This document shows, one piece after another, positions 8,570-17,634 of a stretch of DNA of 64,000 bases. Both the position numbers and the translations under genes were made by a program. The DNA is taken from contig NZ_BCUX01000025.1 in the NCBI RefSeq assembly GCF_001591445.1, forward strand, positions 31,724-95,723, given 5' to 3'. The stretch comes from Neobacillus drentensis NBRC 102427. Lineage in GTDB: Bacteria > Bacillota > Bacilli > Bacillales > Cytobacillaceae. The notes beneath the pieces were generated by a model. The model ran no database searches. It had not been told where the DNA came from and saw nothing but the letters and a program-made list of their open reading frames with translations. The stretch's first letter is position 1, and the number at the start of each line of letters is the position of its first letter.

Positions 8570-9343
8570 TTGGATCATATATTTGGACAAGAATGGGAAA
8601 TTACCCCTGCTGGAGGCAAAACAGGTGAAGCCTTTTATGCGAAATATAAAGACCAAAGACTTTTCTTAAAGCGGAATTCGTCTCCGTTCCTTGCTGTTCT
8701 TTCAGCTGAAGGTATTGTCCCAAAGCTTGTATGGACAAAACGGTTGGAAAGTGGAGATGTCATAACTGCACAGCAATGGCTTCCTGGCAGAGAGTTAAAG
8801 CCGTCAGAGATGAACCAAGAGCTCGTGGCGAGACTGCTCAAGAAAATTCATTGCTCAGAGCCGATGCTAGGAATGTTAAGCCGGCTAGAGAGCGCTCCAT
8901 TACATCCCGAACCATTATTGCAAAGGGTTGCGAACGAGTTAGATGAAGAGGTGCTCCACTTGCCTGAATCGCAAAAAGCAATGGACTTTTTAAAAAAGGA
9001 AGCTTTAAACGTCTATTGCGATGAAAAAGTGGTTTGTCATGGTGATGTCAACCATAACAACTGGCTGCTTGCAGAAGACAACCAGTTGTATTTGATTGAT
9101 TGGGACGGGGCAATGATTGCCGACCCTGCCATTGACCTGGGATTGCTCCTTTATTGGTATATTCCAGAGAATAACTGGCAGGATTGGCTAGAGCTTTATG
9201 GTGAAAAGCTGACAGAAGATCTAAAACTGCGCATGAAGTGGTATGTGACCATTCAAACTCTTTCTTCGATCCAATGGTATAAAAATAAAGATCGCTTGGA
9301 AGAAATGAACAAGTGGATCAAGTTTCTAGATGAAATTCTCTAG
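8570..9343 (+). CDS. ytmP: Aminoglycoside phosphotransferase/choline kinase-like protein YtmP
   Basis: 257-residue protein-kinase-like small-molecule kinase. VVCHGDVNHNNWLL (about residues 154-167) is the catalytic loop with the HGDxxxxN motif, and YLIDWDGAMIADPAIDLG carries the metal-binding aspartate; an N-terminal lysine in RLFLKRNSS fits the ATP site. The substrate is unknown; sugars, choline and aminoglycosides are used by relatives. The start is TTG at 8570 with GAAGGTGAG 6 nt upstream. The gene sits next to ytzH and trmB as in B. subtilis. Its stop codon (9341-9343) directly abuts the stop of the convergent ytzH gene, leaving no room for a terminator between them. Confidence 0.85.
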   Translation: MDHIFGQEWEITPAGGKTGEAFYAKYKDQRLFLKRNSSPFLAVLSAEGIVPKLVWTKRLESGDVITAQQWLPGRELKPSEMNQELVARLLKKIHCSEPMLGMLSRLESAPLHPEPLLQRVANELDEEVLHLPESQKAMDFLKKEALNVYCDEKVVCHGDVNHNNWLLAEDNQLYLIDWDGAMIADPAIDLGLLLYWYIPENNWQDWLELYGEKLTEDLKLRMKWYVTIQTLSSIQWYKNKDRLEEMNKWIKFLDEIL

Positions 9344-9622
9344 TTAAGAAAACTGTCCAATATCACTTACCCAATTTGATAAGTTTTCTTGGTTAGATAA
9401 GATGTGTTGATCTAAATCTGCAGTACCAACCCCATGCTGGCTGTATTGGTATACTTCTTGTAAGATATTTTTTACATTTTGATCAACTTGTGTGTTTACC
9501 ATTAGGGATTTCACTAAGCGCTCCAGTTGTTCGCATTCTGCAACGGACCCGCAACAATCTGTTTGGTGGTTGTTTAGTATATCTTTTAACAGTGTAACTT
9601 GGTCACCATGACTTAATGGCAT
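9344..9622 (-). CDS. ytzH: YtzH-like small protein
   Basis: 92-residue protein, the length I remember for B. subtilis YtzH. It has a CC pair in HQTDCCGSVAECEQLERLVKSLM near the N-terminus and a predicted helical remainder. Function unknown. The frame runs 6 codons further upstream to a TTG, but that would start within the ribosome binding site; GAGAGGG lies 9 nt before the ATG at 9622, so I choose that. It is convergent with ytmP with zero intergenic bases and divergent from trmB. A strong plus-strand terminator lies beyond its start (9657-9692), implying that the ytmP transcript runs antisense through ytzH. Confidence 0.82.
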   Translation of the reverse strand: MPLSHGDQVTLLKDILNNHQTDCCGSVAECEQLERLVKSLMVNTQVDQNVKNILQEVYQYSQHGVGTADLDQHILSNQENLSNWVSDIGQFS

Positions 9623-9656
9623 GAATGTACACCCTCTCAAGTGTTATTTAAAAACA

Positions 9657-9692
9657 AGAATTCACACTGTTAGGTTGTGAATTCTTTTTTTG
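9657..9692 (+). terminator. Terminator upstream of trmB, beyond ytzH
   Basis: Arms GAATTCACA / TGTGAATTC with an 8-9 nt loop and seven Ts on the plus strand. The nearest plus-strand gene upstream is ytmP, so it probably ends that transcript after antisense passage through ytzH. Confidence 0.75.
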
Positions 9693-9785
9693 TTTATGCA
9701 TCATCTTATTTCCAGATAGTTAAATTTGTAAGGACAAATGGTGCATGATAGGTAGTAAACAATATTATTTTTAGGAGTGTCATCA

Positions 9786-10427
9786 ATGAGAGTCAGGCAT
9801 AAACCTTGGGCAAAGGAAAAAATAGACCAGTACCCTCAATATGTAGTTGCCAATCCAGAACAATATAAAGGAAAATGGCACGAAGTATTTGGTAATAATC
9901 AGCCCCTTCATATTGAAGTAGGTACAGGCAAGGGTCAATTTATGACCGAAATGGCGAAAGCAAATCCGGGGATTAATTATATGGGGATTGAACTATACGA
10001 TAGTGTCATCATTACGGCTTTAGACCGTTTAATTGAAGCAAATTTGCCGAATCTTAGGCTTCTTAATGTAAATGCAAATGATTTAGCGAAATACTTTGCG
10101 AAGAATGATGTGAATCAGGTCTATTTAAACTTTTCCGATCCATGGCCAAAGGGACGCCATGAAAAGAGAAGATTAACGTATAAAGATTTCTTAAAGCTAT
10201 ATGAGGAAATTATGGTTGATGGCGGGGAAATTCATTTTAAAACCGACAATCAGGGTTTATTTGAATATTCGTTAATGAGTTTTTCCAAATACGGATTGTT
10301 ATTAAAATATGTAAGCCTAGACTTTCATAATAGTGAGTATGAAGGAAACATCATGACAGAGTATGAAGAAAAATTTTCAGAAAAAGGTCATCGAATTTAC
10401 CGCTGTGAAGTCAAATATCCAAACTGA
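9786..10427 (+). CDS. trmB: tRNA (guanine-N7-)-methyltransferase
   Basis: 213-residue class I SAM-dependent methyltransferase that makes m7G46 in the tRNA variable loop. [10 protein letters not shown] (about residues 41-50) is the SAM-binding motif I, and [19 protein letters not shown] (about 112-130) is the TrmB signature containing the catalytic and tRNA-binding residues. [12 protein letters not shown] follows as expected. The ATG at 9786 is chosen over an in-frame GTG 9 nt earlier because AGGAG is 8-9 nt upstream and the product [11 protein letters not shown] then matches the B. subtilis N-terminus and length. It probably has its own promoter in 9693-9770 and is closed by a terminator, so it is monocistronic. 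Confidence 0.95.
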   Translation: MRVRHKPWAKEKIDQYPQYVVANPEQYKGKWHEVFGNNQPLHIEVGTGKGQFMTEMAKANPGINYMGIELYDSVIITALDRLIEANLPNLRLLNVNANDLAKYFAKNDVNQVYLNFSDPWPKGRHEKRRLTYKDFLKLYEEIMVDGGEIHFKTDNQGLFEYSLMSFSKYGLLLKYVSLDFHNSEYEGNIMTEYEEKFSEKGHRIYRCEVKYPN

Positions 10428-10432
10428 TTTTG

Positions 10433-10464
10433 GGGACAGTTCAATTTTGAACTGTTCTTTTTGG
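10433..10464 (+). terminator. Terminator after trmB
   Basis: Arms GGACAGTTCAA / TTGAACTGTTC with a very small loop, followed by TTTTTGGTTT. Confidence 0.8.
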
Positions 10465-10517
10465 TTTCTTTAACCTTGGAGTCAATGTTAAAATATAGAA
10501 AAAAGGGGGATGAGAAG

Positions 10518-11360
10518 TTGGAAACATTAAAAATTGGCGGCGTCTCACTAACGTGGTTATCTGGAGGGGTAACCAATTTAGATGGCGGGGCAATGTTTGG
10601 GGTTGTTCCAAGAGGGTTATGGTCTAAGAAATATCCGCACAATGAGAGAAACCAGATTGAATTGCCAACAGATCCTTTTGTTTTGCAAATGGATGGAAAG
10701 AATTTCTTAGTTGAAACTGGGCTTGGAAAAGGGAAGTTAACGGAAAAGCAATTAAGAAACTATGGTGTCACTAGAGAATCGGAGCTAGATGAATCGTTAG
10801 AAAGGTTAGGTTTAAAAGCAGAGGAGATTGATTACGTTTTAATGACCCATTTGCACTTTGACCATGCTGGCGGTCTGACAAAACTTGGAAAGTGCCAATA
10901 TGTTTCCGCATTTCCCAATGCACAAATTATAACTTCACAAGTAGAATGGGACGAAATGCAGAGTCCCAATATTCGTTCAAAGAATACATATTGGAAAGAG
11001 AATTGGGAAGCTATTGAGTCACAGGTGGTTCCATTTGAAGAAAAGTGGAGTTTTGGAGCGATTACAATGGTCCATACGGGTGGTCATAGTGATGGACATT
11101 CCATCCTCATCATAGAGGACGCGGGAGAAACATTAATTCATATGGCGGACCTGATGCCCACACATGCCCACCAACCAGTATTATGGGTAATGTCCTATGA
11201 TGATTACCCGATGACCTCTATCGCGGCAAAAGAAAAATGGCTGCCCTACGGAATGGCAAAAAACGCTTGGTTCAGCTTTTATCATGATGCATTTTATCGT
11301 GCAGTAAAGTGGGATAAAGAAGGAAAACAAATAGTTGAGAGCATTAAGAGGGAAAGATAA
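10518..11360 (+). CDS. ytnP: Metallo-beta-lactamase-fold lactonase YtnP (quorum-quenching type)
   Basis: 280-residue zinc hydrolase. [11 protein letters not shown] (HxHxDH, about residues 112-122) is the binuclear zinc motif, followed by [10 protein letters not shown] and [10 protein letters not shown] supplying further ligands. It closely resembles B. subtilis YtnP, a lactonase that degrades N-acyl homoserine lactones and Streptomyces signals; cytosolic, no signal peptide. I choose the TTG at 10518: AAAGGGGGATGAG lies just upstream and the product then begins [17 protein letters not shown] as in YtnP. An earlier ATG at 10485 is in frame but has a weaker site. Convergent with ytzB across a bidirectional terminator. 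Confidence 0.88.
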   Translation: METLKIGGVSLTWLSGGVTNLDGGAMFGVVPRGLWSKKYPHNERNQIELPTDPFVLQMDGKNFLVETGLGKGKLTEKQLRNYGVTRESELDESLERLGLKAEEIDYVLMTHLHFDHAGGLTKLGKCQYVSAFPNAQIITSQVEWDEMQSPNIRSKNTYWKENWEAIESQVVPFEEKWSFGAITMVHTGGHSDGHSILIIEDAGETLIHMADLMPTHAHQPVLWVMSYDDYPMTSIAAKEKWLPYGMAKNAWFSFYHDAFYRAVKWDKEGKQIVESIKRER

Positions 11361-11364
11361 GCTA

Positions 11365-11399
11365 AAAATAGCCGTATCCATGGAGGGAACGGCTATTTC
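11365..11399. terminator. Bidirectional terminator ytnP / ytzB
   Basis: Stem AAATAGCCGT / ACGGCTATTT with a loop of about 12 nt; the T-run is better on the minus strand (TTTTTAGC). Confidence 0.7.
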
Positions 11400-11401
11400 G
11401 G

Positions 11402-11725
11402 TTAAGAAATACCAGATAAGGTACGCACGTCGATAAGTGTTCCTGTTTGCGCATCTGCAATAAATTCAAATTGCTCGGTTGTACCATTGTTATTTTTAGA
11501 TATTCCACCCTTGTAGACACGATAATTGATTTGCTGCTTTTCATACGGCTCTGCTTCCATATGTATCCATGCTCCACTGATTGGCCCATTTTGATTAAAT
11601 TGTTTTTTCACTTGTTCTAAGATTTTTTCAGGTGAGACATACGTTTTACAGGCAATAACTTCTTTTGCAGCATATCCTCCGATGATACCAACTGCTGCAC
11701 CGAGGAGAAACGACTTCCAATTCAT
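11402..11725 (-). CDS. ytzB: PepSY-domain small membrane protein YtzB
   Basis: 107 residues: one N-terminal hydrophobic segment (MNWKSFLLGAAVGIIGGYAA) and a PepSY-like domain running from about residue 33 to the end (SPEKILEQVKKQF ... YRVYKGG ... FIADAQTGTLIDVRTLSG). PepSY domains are thought to inhibit or modulate peptidases at the cell surface; the target here is unknown. The ATG at 11725 has GGAGG 7 nt upstream; a longer frame upstream adds a cysteine-containing stretch without a ribosome binding site and is rejected. Lies between ytnP and ytoP as in B. subtilis. Confidence 0.85.
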   Translation of the reverse strand: MNWKSFLLGAAVGIIGGYAAKEVIACKTYVSPEKILEQVKKQFNQNGPISGAWIHMEAEPYEKQQINYRVYKGGISKNNNGTTEQFEFIADAQTGTLIDVRTLSGIS

Positions 11726-11907
11726 AGCAGGACCTCCAAAAGGTAAATTTGGAAAAGATAGGATTCTCCTCTCAGTATATCGTATTTGTTGGTAGGAACA
11801 TACTATTACCAATATTAAATTCAATTGGTGGAAAGAGAAACCATAATTCTGTAATATAAAATTATCTACATAAATAAATTTGAGAAACCAAAGGAGCTTC
11901 AGGAAAA

Positions 11908-12981
11908 ATGAACGAACAAACCTTAAAGCTTTTTCAAACGTTAACAGAGCTTCCAGGTGCCCCTGGAAATGAACACTTAGTAAGAAAATTCATGAGGGAA
12001 CAATTATCCCAATACTCAGATGAAATTGTTCAAGATAATCTTGGCAGCATCTTTGGTGTAAAAAGAGGCACGGAGACAGGTCCTACTGTCATGGTAGCTG
12101 GTCATATGGATGAAGTCGGCTTCATGGTGACATCAATTACCGAAAATGGGATGCTTCGTTTTCAGCCACTTGGCGGATGGTGGAGCCAGGTTTTACTTGC
12201 CCAGCGTGTTCAAATAATGACAAATAATGGTCCCGTTATTGGTGTTGTTGGTTCGATTCCACCCCATCTATTAGACGATGCCAAGCGCAACAAACCAATG
12301 GAAATTAAAAATATGCTGATTGATATCGGTGCCGATGATCGTGAAGATGCGAAACGAATAGGGATTAAGCCAGGTCAGGCCATCTTGCCTATTTGTCCAT
12401 TCACGCCAATGGCGAATCCGAAGAAGATATTAGCTAAAGCCTGGGATAATCGTTACGGCTGCGGTCTTGCGATTGAACTGCTTCAAGAATTAAAAGATGA
12501 AAAGTTACCAAATACGCTTTATTCAGGAGCAACGGTTCAAGAAGAGGTGGGTTTACGCGGGGCACAAACAGCCGCCAACATGATAAACCCTGACATCTTC
12601 TTCGCTCTAGATGCAAGCCCAGCAAATGATATGACAGGAGATAAAAATGAGTTTGGTCAATTAGGTAAAGGGGCGTTGCTCCGCATTCTTGACCGGACAA
12701 TGGTGACGCATCGCGGGATGAGAGAGTTTGTACTCGATACAGCGGAAACACATAAAATTCCATACCAATATTTTGTTTCGCAGGGCGGAACGGATGCAGG
12801 CCGTGTTCATCAATCAAATGAGGGAGTTCCAAGCGCGGTCATCGGTATTTGTTCGCGTTATATTCATACCCATGCCTCTATCGTTCATGTAGATGATTAT
12901 GCAGCGGCTAAGGAACTAATTGTGAAACTAGTTAAGGCATGTGACCAAACAACGGTCGATACCATTAAAGCTAACAGCTGA
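11908..12981 (+). CDS. ytoP: M42-family metallo-aminopeptidase YtoP
   Basis: 357-residue cytosolic dinuclear metalloaminopeptidase of the M42 (glutamyl aminopeptidase/TET) family; these enzymes are often misannotated as endoglucanase M. Visible metal and catalytic motifs: [10 protein letters not shown] (His, Asp), [10 protein letters not shown] (bridging Asp), [10 protein letters not shown] (catalytic Glu pair), [10 protein letters not shown] (Asp) and [13 protein letters not shown] (His). It trims N-terminal residues from peptides, probably as a large oligomer. Start ATG 11908 follows CAAAGGAGCTTCAGGAAAA, which has two weak Shine-Dalgarno matches. It is followed by an imperfect hairpin lacking a T-run and then the DUF84 gene, so the two may be cotranscribed. 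Confidence 0.92.
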   Translation: MNEQTLKLFQTLTELPGAPGNEHLVRKFMREQLSQYSDEIVQDNLGSIFGVKRGTETGPTVMVAGHMDEVGFMVTSITENGMLRFQPLGGWWSQVLLAQRVQIMTNNGPVIGVVGSIPPHLLDDAKRNKPMEIKNMLIDIGADDREDAKRIGIKPGQAILPICPFTPMANPKKILAKAWDNRYGCGLAIELLQELKDEKLPNTLYSGATVQEEVGLRGAQTAANMINPDIFFALDASPANDMTGDKNEFGQLGKGALLRILDRTMVTHRGMREFVLDTAETHKIPYQYFVSQGGTDAGRVHQSNEGVPSAVIGICSRYIHTHASIVHVDDYAAAKELIVKLVKACDQTTVDTIKANS

Positions 12982-13039
12982 TATTAAGGAGGGGGCATGT
13001 TTATGCCTCCTTTAATATGTCAAAAGAGGAGTTATCATC

Positions 13040-13561
13040 ATGAAAATCATTATTGGATCAAAGAACCCGGCCAAAATTACTGCAGTAAAAAATAGTTTTT
13101 CTCATGAAGGGGAGTTTGTTTCGTTAGATATCCCATCAGGTGTAAGTGAGCAGCCATTTTCCGATGAAGAAACGATTAAGGGAGCCATTAATCGGGCTGC
13201 AGCAGCCTTAAAACAGGGAAATGGCGATATTGGAATTGGACTGGAGGGAGGCGTTCAGGAAACGAGTTATGGATTACTCATTTGTAACTGGGGTGCTCTC
13301 GTAACGAACGAGAGCGGGCCGTTTATTGCCGGTGGCGCAAGGATCCCTCTCCCTGAAGAAATAGCAGTCCGATTAAGAGCAGGCGAAGAACTCGGACCCG
13401 TCATGGAAGATTATGCAAGAAATAAAAATGTAAGGAAACAAGAAGGGGCCGTCGGGATTTTTACAAATGGAATTGTTAATCGATCGGAAATGTTTACTCA
13501 TGTTATGAACCTTTTAGTGGGACAATACAAAAGAGCATATAATTGGACTGAAAAGCTTTAG
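13040..13561 (+). CDS. DUF84 family inosine/xanthosine triphosphatase
   Basis: 173 residues of the YjjX/DUF84 (ITPase-like) family. It starts with the nucleotide-binding motif KIIIGSKNPAKITAVKN and carries the acidic GIGLEGGV and the AGGARIPLP segment typical of DUF84. Relatives hydrolyse non-canonical purine triphosphates (ITP, XTP), keeping the nucleotide pool clean. ATG 13040 is preceded by AAGAGGAG. It lies between ytoP and ytpP on the same strand with short gaps and no strong terminator, so cotranscription is likely. The exact substrate is an inference from the family. Confidence 0.85.
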   Translation: MKIIIGSKNPAKITAVKNSFSHEGEFVSLDIPSGVSEQPFSDEETIKGAINRAAAALKQGNGDIGIGLEGGVQETSYGLLICNWGALVTNESGPFIAGGARIPLPEEIAVRLRAGEELGPVMEDYARNKNVRKQEGAVGIFTNGIVNRSEMFTHVMNLLVGQYKRAYNWTEKL

Positions 13562-13624
13562 TGCTGATATGATTCGAGAATAAAGCATTAAAAAACGCAT
13601 AAAAGTCAAACGGAGGCGTTGAAT

Positions 13625-13939
13625 TTGAAAAATTTAGAGTCAACAGAGCAATTTGAACAGCTACGTGATCAGGGGAAAACCATCTTCATGTTTTCTGCAG
13701 GCTGGTGCCCGGATTGTCGAGTAATTGAGCCGGTACTACCGGAAGTAGAATCCAAATTTAATGAATATACCTTTATACATGTGGACCGTGATCAGTTTAT
13801 TGAGATATGCCAGCAATTAGATGTCTTTGGCATCCCAAGCTTTATTGCCTTTGAAAAGGGGAAAGAGCTGGGCAGATTCGTAAGTAAAGACCGAAAGACA
13901 CAAGAAGAAATTGAAGGTTTTATTTCGGGGTTGAAATAA
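13625..13939 (+). CDS. ytpP: Thioredoxin-like protein YtpP
   Basis: 104-residue thioredoxin fold with the active site WCPDC (about residues 27-31 in FSAGWCPDCRVIEP) and the cis-proline segment FGIPSF (about residues 75-80). It probably acts as a cytosolic thiol-disulfide oxidoreductase; the WCPDC rather than WCGPC site is typical of YtpP. GGAGG at 13612-13616 fits the TTG at 13625 (8 nt) much better than the TTG at 13619 (2 nt), and the product LKNLESTEQFEQL then matches my memory of B. subtilis YtpP. A terminator follows, with ytpQ next on the same strand. Confidence 0.88.
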   Translation: MKNLESTEQFEQLRDQGKTIFMFSAGWCPDCRVIEPVLPEVESKFNEYTFIHVDRDQFIEICQQLDVFGIPSFIAFEKGKELGRFVSKDRKTQEEIEGFISGLK

Positions 13940-13947
13940 AAATTCTG

Positions 13948-13984
13948 AAACCCTCCATCACCTTTTGAGATGGAGGGTTTTTAA
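13948..13984 (+). terminator. Terminator between ytpP and ytpQ
   Basis: Arms AACCCTCCATC / GATGGAGGGTT with a 9-nt loop and a short T-run. A TATAAT box (13990-13995) directly downstream could restart transcription for ytpQ. Confidence 0.75.
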
Positions 13985-14026
13985 TGTAATATAATAGTGA
14001 TGCTCCTAAATTGGAGGGATTAACAA

Positions 14027-14821
14027 ATGAACATGGATAGCAGAAAAATGAAAAGTGAATTAGAGCAGCGCTTGACTAATAAAGACCGATTGATTTCCTA
14101 TGACCGTGAGAAAGATCAGCTTCGTTTTGAAAGTAAATTGACAGGTAAAGGGATAACCGTGGCTTTACCCGGGATTATTGCCAAATGGCATGTTGAAAAG
14201 GAAAAAGCCATTGATGAAGTGGTTTATTATATCGAAGAAGGGCTCCGTGCCATGGAGGACGACGTTCAATTAACCAATCATGAGAAAAAAATCTTTCCCG
14301 TTATCCGCTCCTCGTCTTTCCCGAAGGAAGCAGAAGAGGGTGTACCGTTTTTAATTGACGACCACACAGCGGAAACAAAAATTTATTATGCGTATGATCA
14401 AGGTAATACCTATCGTTTAATTGACTCACGTATCATGGCTAAAGAGGGCTGGGAAGCAAAGAGAATCAAGGAAATTGCCTTATTTAATGTAAGGTCCCTG
14501 TCGACTACCCTCAAAGAAGATAAAGTGGCTGGCAATAGTTTTTATTTTCTTAATACCAATGATGGCTACGATGCAAGCCGCATATTAAATAAGGGATTTC
14601 TTCATGAAGTGGAGAAGAAAATTACCGGTACGATGGTTCTAGCTGTTCCACATCAGGATGTGTTAATTATCGCTGATATTCGCAATGATCGAGGCTATGA
14701 TGTGCTTGCGCAAATGGCAATGAGCTTTTTCGCAAACGGTCATGTGCCAATCACCGCCTTATCCTTTTTATATGAAAATGGTGAATTAGAACCTATTTTT
14801 ATTTTGGGAAAAAATAAATAA
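14027..14821 (+). CDS. ytpQ: DUF1444 protein YtpQ
   Basis: 264-residue soluble protein of the DUF1444 (YtpQ) family, of unknown biochemical role. Charged N-terminus ([31 protein letters not shown]), a central conserved block, and a segment [19 protein letters not shown] with the beta-strand pattern typical of the family. No membrane or signal segment. ATG 14027 follows TTGGAGGG by about 9 nt. In B. subtilis the next gene would be ytpR (tRNA-binding domain protein); here a terminator and then sftA follow directly, so ytpR is missing from this locus. Confidence 0.85.
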   Translation: MNMDSRKMKSELEQRLTNKDRLISYDREKDQLRFESKLTGKGITVALPGIIAKWHVEKEKAIDEVVYYIEEGLRAMEDDVQLTNHEKKIFPVIRSSSFPKEAEEGVPFLIDDHTAETKIYYAYDQGNTYRLIDSRIMAKEGWEAKRIKEIALFNVRSLSTTLKEDKVAGNSFYFLNTNDGYDASRILNKGFLHEVEKKITGTMVLAVPHQDVLIIADIRNDRGYDVLAQMAMSFFANGHVPITALSFLYENGELEPIFILGKNK

Positions 14822-14830
14822 TCAAACGAG

Positions 14831-14864
14831 AAGAAGGATCACATCGTGTAAGGTGATCTTTTTT
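14831..14864 (+). terminator. Terminator after ytpQ
   Basis: Arms AAGGATCAC / GTGATCTT with a 10-nt loop followed by TTTT. Confidence 0.75.
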
Positions 14865-14978
14865 CAATTCGCAATATTTTGGCTGCATGTATTTTGACTC
14901 ATTTAAAAGAATTGTGTCGAAATAATATGAAAAACTGATAAAATAGAGTGATAGATGAAAGTAGAAAGAGTGATAGTT

Positions 14979-17402
14979 TTGAGCTGGTTCCAAAACCTTT
15001 TTCAAAGATTAAAAAAAGATGAAGAGGATGAAGAATTTAACGGTTACATATTACATAAACATGAAGGTCTGCCGTTATTAAACAAACATGAAAATCTAAA
15101 AGATCTAGATACCAAAGTTTCCTATCAATACCCAAAAAGCAGTTATCGTCCTTCTTACCCTCCAATCCCCAGGGAAACTCAAAAGGAAAAGGAAGAAACC
15201 TTACGCCAAAAACGATTAGAGAAACTTCCAGAAAAAAGAAAAAGTAGAGAAAAGCCTGAGATTCAAACAGTCAAAAAGGAAGTGCCTAAAACCAAAATAG
15301 AACCGTTACCTAGAAAAAGCGGTCCCTTCCAACCAACAGAAATTCCTTCGCCTGTATTTGGATTTAATCGGCCTAGAAATACAAAAACACTAGTCGAGCA
15401 TGAATTAAGCCACTTTTTAAATGAGAAAATTGAAAAAGAGCTTGAAAGTTTAGTTGTGTCAAAAGAAACGATTGCGGACCCAGAGATAAATATCCCATTT
15501 GTTAACGAAGAGGAATTACTAGAGGACTTAATCGAAGCTAGTCCAGTTTCAATCGAATCAAAAGAAGAAGTAAAAGAGGCTATTGCGGTTTCATTCGAGT
15601 CAACAGAGGCAGTAAATGAATATATTGCAGTTTCAATCGAGCCACCAGAGGAAGTAATAGAGAGTATTGCACTTTCAAAAGAGCCACCCGAGGAAGTAAA
15701 AGAGAATATTGCAGTTTCAATCGAGTCACCTGAAGCTGAGGAAGAAGAAGTAAGTGAGGCTATACCTGAACCGCCAGAACCGAAGCGCTCGAATTTGCCA
15801 TTTAATGTGATGATGTTAAAACAAGATAAGCAAAAATGGGAAGAGAGAAAGCGAAAAAGAACTGTGGATCAGCAGGATGAGGTCCCAACAGTGAATAAGC
15901 AGCCAGAAAAGGGAAATCAAGTAATTGATCTCTTCCCAGTTAAGGAAAAAGAGAGTACAGAAACTACGGATGAGGGTTATTATACCTTCCCTACAGATGG
16001 TTTACTTAACCCCCCTGTTACGGTAAAGAATGATACCAAATGGCTGCTAGAGCAAGAGGAGATATTAAACGAAACCCTCCAAAATTTTAATGTTGGTGCA
16101 AGTGTGGTGAATGTGACCCAAGGTCCTTCAGTTACCCGCTTTGAAGTTCAACCGGAGCCAGGTGTCAAGGTAAACAAAATAACTAATTTAAGTGATGATA
16201 TCAAGTTAAGCCTTGCCGCGAGGGATATTCGGATTGAAGCTCCCATCCCCGGAAAGCATACCATTGGGATAGAAGTTCCAAACCAAAAGTCACGACCTGT
16301 TTTCATTAATGAAATTATTCAAAGCAGCATCTTTAAAGAATCCACCTCACCACTAACAGCTGTCCTTGGACTGGATATTGCAGGGAAACCAATTGTAACG
16401 GACTTGAAGAAGATGCCTCACGGTTTGATTGCTGGTGCAACTGGGTCAGGAAAGAGTGTTTGTATTAACACCATATTGGTTAGTTTACTATTTAAAGCCA
16501 GCCCAGAAGATTTAAAGCTTTTGCTGATTGATCCAAAAATGGTGGAGCTTGCACCATACAACCGAATTCCGCACCTTGTTAGTCCAGTCATTACGGATGT
16601 CAAGGCAGCGACAGCTGCATTAAAATGGGCAGTAGAGGAAATGGAAAGACGGTATGAATTATTTGCTCATACCGGTGTTCGTGATATTAATCGCTTTAAT
16701 GAATTGGCTATAAAGCATAAGCAGTATTCTGATAAACTTCCTTTTATCGTGATTGTTATTGATGAGTTAGCAGACTTAATGATGATGTCCCCTGCAGATG
16801 TGGAAGAAGCCATTTGTCGGATTGCTCAAAAGGCTAGGGCTTGTGGTATTCATCTGATCGTCGCAACCCAAAGACCGTCGGTTGATGTCATTACAGGATT
16901 AATTAAGGCAAATATTCCAACACGGATTGCCTTTTCCGTATCATCACAAGTCGATTCACGGACCATTATTGATATTAGCGGTGCAGAAAAGCTACTCGGA
17001 CGAGGAGATATGTTATTTTTAGAAAATGGCTCCTCGAAACCGGTTCGATTGCAAGGAACGTTTGTATCGGATGAAGAAATTGATCTTGTTGTAGGTCATG
17101 TGAGGGAGCAGAGGGAACCCGATTACTTGTTCGAGCAAGACGAACTATTAAAAAAAGCACAAGTAACTGAAAATGAAGATGAACTTTTCTATGAAGCCTG
17201 TGAATTTATTATTGACCAAGGCGGTGCTTCCACTTCAAGTTTGCAAAGACGTTTTAAAATAGGCTACAACCGTGCCGCTAGATTGATGGATCTGCTTGAG
17301 AACAGTGGCTATATTACAAGCGCCAATGGAAGCAAGGCACGTGAAGTATTAATTACATTAGCTGATTTAGAGTCCATTCAAGATGCTAGTGCAAATAATT
17401 AA
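14979..17402 (+). CDS. sftA: DNA translocase SftA (FtsK/SpoIIIE family, soluble)
   Basis: 807-residue ATP-driven double-stranded DNA pump that clears chromosomes from the division septum. No membrane segments, as expected for SftA (YtpS) versus SpoIIIE. The first 340 residues are a charged linker with a 14-residue tandem repeat. Then come the alpha/beta motor with Walker A GATGSGKS (about residue 487) and Walker B FIVIVIDELADLMM (about 590), the QRPSVDVITGLIKAN segment, and a C-terminal gamma winged helix (DQGGASTSSLQRRFKIGYNRAARLMDLLE). The TTG at 14979 is preferred: AGAAAGAGTGAT lies 8 nt upstream and MSWFQNLF is a plausible N-terminus. An ATG at 14955 is possible but its ribosome site is too close. 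Confidence 0.92.
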   Translation: MSWFQNLFQRLKKDEEDEEFNGYILHKHEGLPLLNKHENLKDLDTKVSYQYPKSSYRPSYPPIPRETQKEKEETLRQKRLEKLPEKRKSREKPEIQTVKKEVPKTKIEPLPRKSGPFQPTEIPSPVFGFNRPRNTKTLVEHELSHFLNEKIEKELESLVVSKETIADPEINIPFVNEEELLEDLIEASPVSIESKEEVKEAIAVSFESTEAVNEYIAVSIEPPEEVIESIALSKEPPEEVKENIAVSIESPEAEEEEVSEAIPEPPEPKRSNLPFNVMMLKQDKQKWEERKRKRTVDQQDEVPTVNKQPEKGNQVIDLFPVKEKESTETTDEGYYTFPTDGLLNPPVTVKNDTKWLLEQEEILNETLQNFNVGASVVNVTQGPSVTRFEVQPEPGVKVNKITNLSDDIKLSLAARDIRIEAPIPGKHTIGIEVPNQKSRPVFINEIIQSSIFKESTSPLTAVLGLDIAGKPIVTDLKKMPHGLIAGATGSGKSVCINTILVSLLFKASPEDLKLLLIDPKMVELAPYNRIPHLVSPVITDVKAATAALKWAVEEMERRYELFAHTGVRDINRFNELAIKHKQYSDKLPFIVIVIDELADLMMMSPADVEEAICRIAQKARACGIHLIVATQRPSVDVITGLIKANIPTRIAFSVSSQVDSRTIIDISGAEKLLGRGDMLFLENGSSKPVRLQGTFVSDEEIDLVVGHVREQREPDYLFEQDELLKKAQVTENEDELFYEACEFIIDQGGASTSSLQRRFKIGYNRAARLMDLLENSGYITSANGSKAREVLITLADLESIQDASANN
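15546..15767 (+). repeat. 42-bp tandem repeats inside the sftA linker
   Basis: Four 42-bp units plus a degenerate fifth encode V-S-[IF]-E-x-x-E-x-V-x-E-x-I-A (14 residues each). The frame is kept and the units differ at several third positions. They fall in the disordered linker before the motor. Confidence 0.85.
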
Positions 17403-17634
17403 TCTATAGTATTCTTTAATGGCAGGGATAAATAATATATAGTGAACTGATAAGTAAGGCGACAAAGATTAAATTTGCAAATAGTTTTTCAGGGTGAACA
17501 GTGGTATAATAATTTAATATGTTTTTAGAAGTTAATTAATTTTTGGGGTGTATTAGCACTCAGTTTTTCTTGTTAGCAAATACAGACAGATGTCATATAC
17601 TGTTTTACAGATAGACGTTGTTGGAGGTTCTTCT

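Noticed and set aside
8363..8656. Minus-strand ORF across the amyX-ytmP gap
   Set aside because: It overlaps the amyX terminator and the ytmP start, with no ribosome site or family similarity.
10485..10517. Upstream ATG start for ytnP
   Set aside because: Weaker ribosome site than the TTG at 10518, and the added residues do not match the family N-terminus.
12982..13016. Hairpin between ytoP and the DUF84 gene as a terminator
   Set aside because: Arms pair well but no T-run follows on either strand; readthrough is likely.
12997..13095. A 32-codon ORF with a strong AAGGAGGGGG site overlapping the start of the DUF84 gene
   Set aside because: It runs out of frame into the DUF84 gene and its Shine-Dalgarno is one arm of an imperfect hairpin after ytoP; no sign of coding selection.
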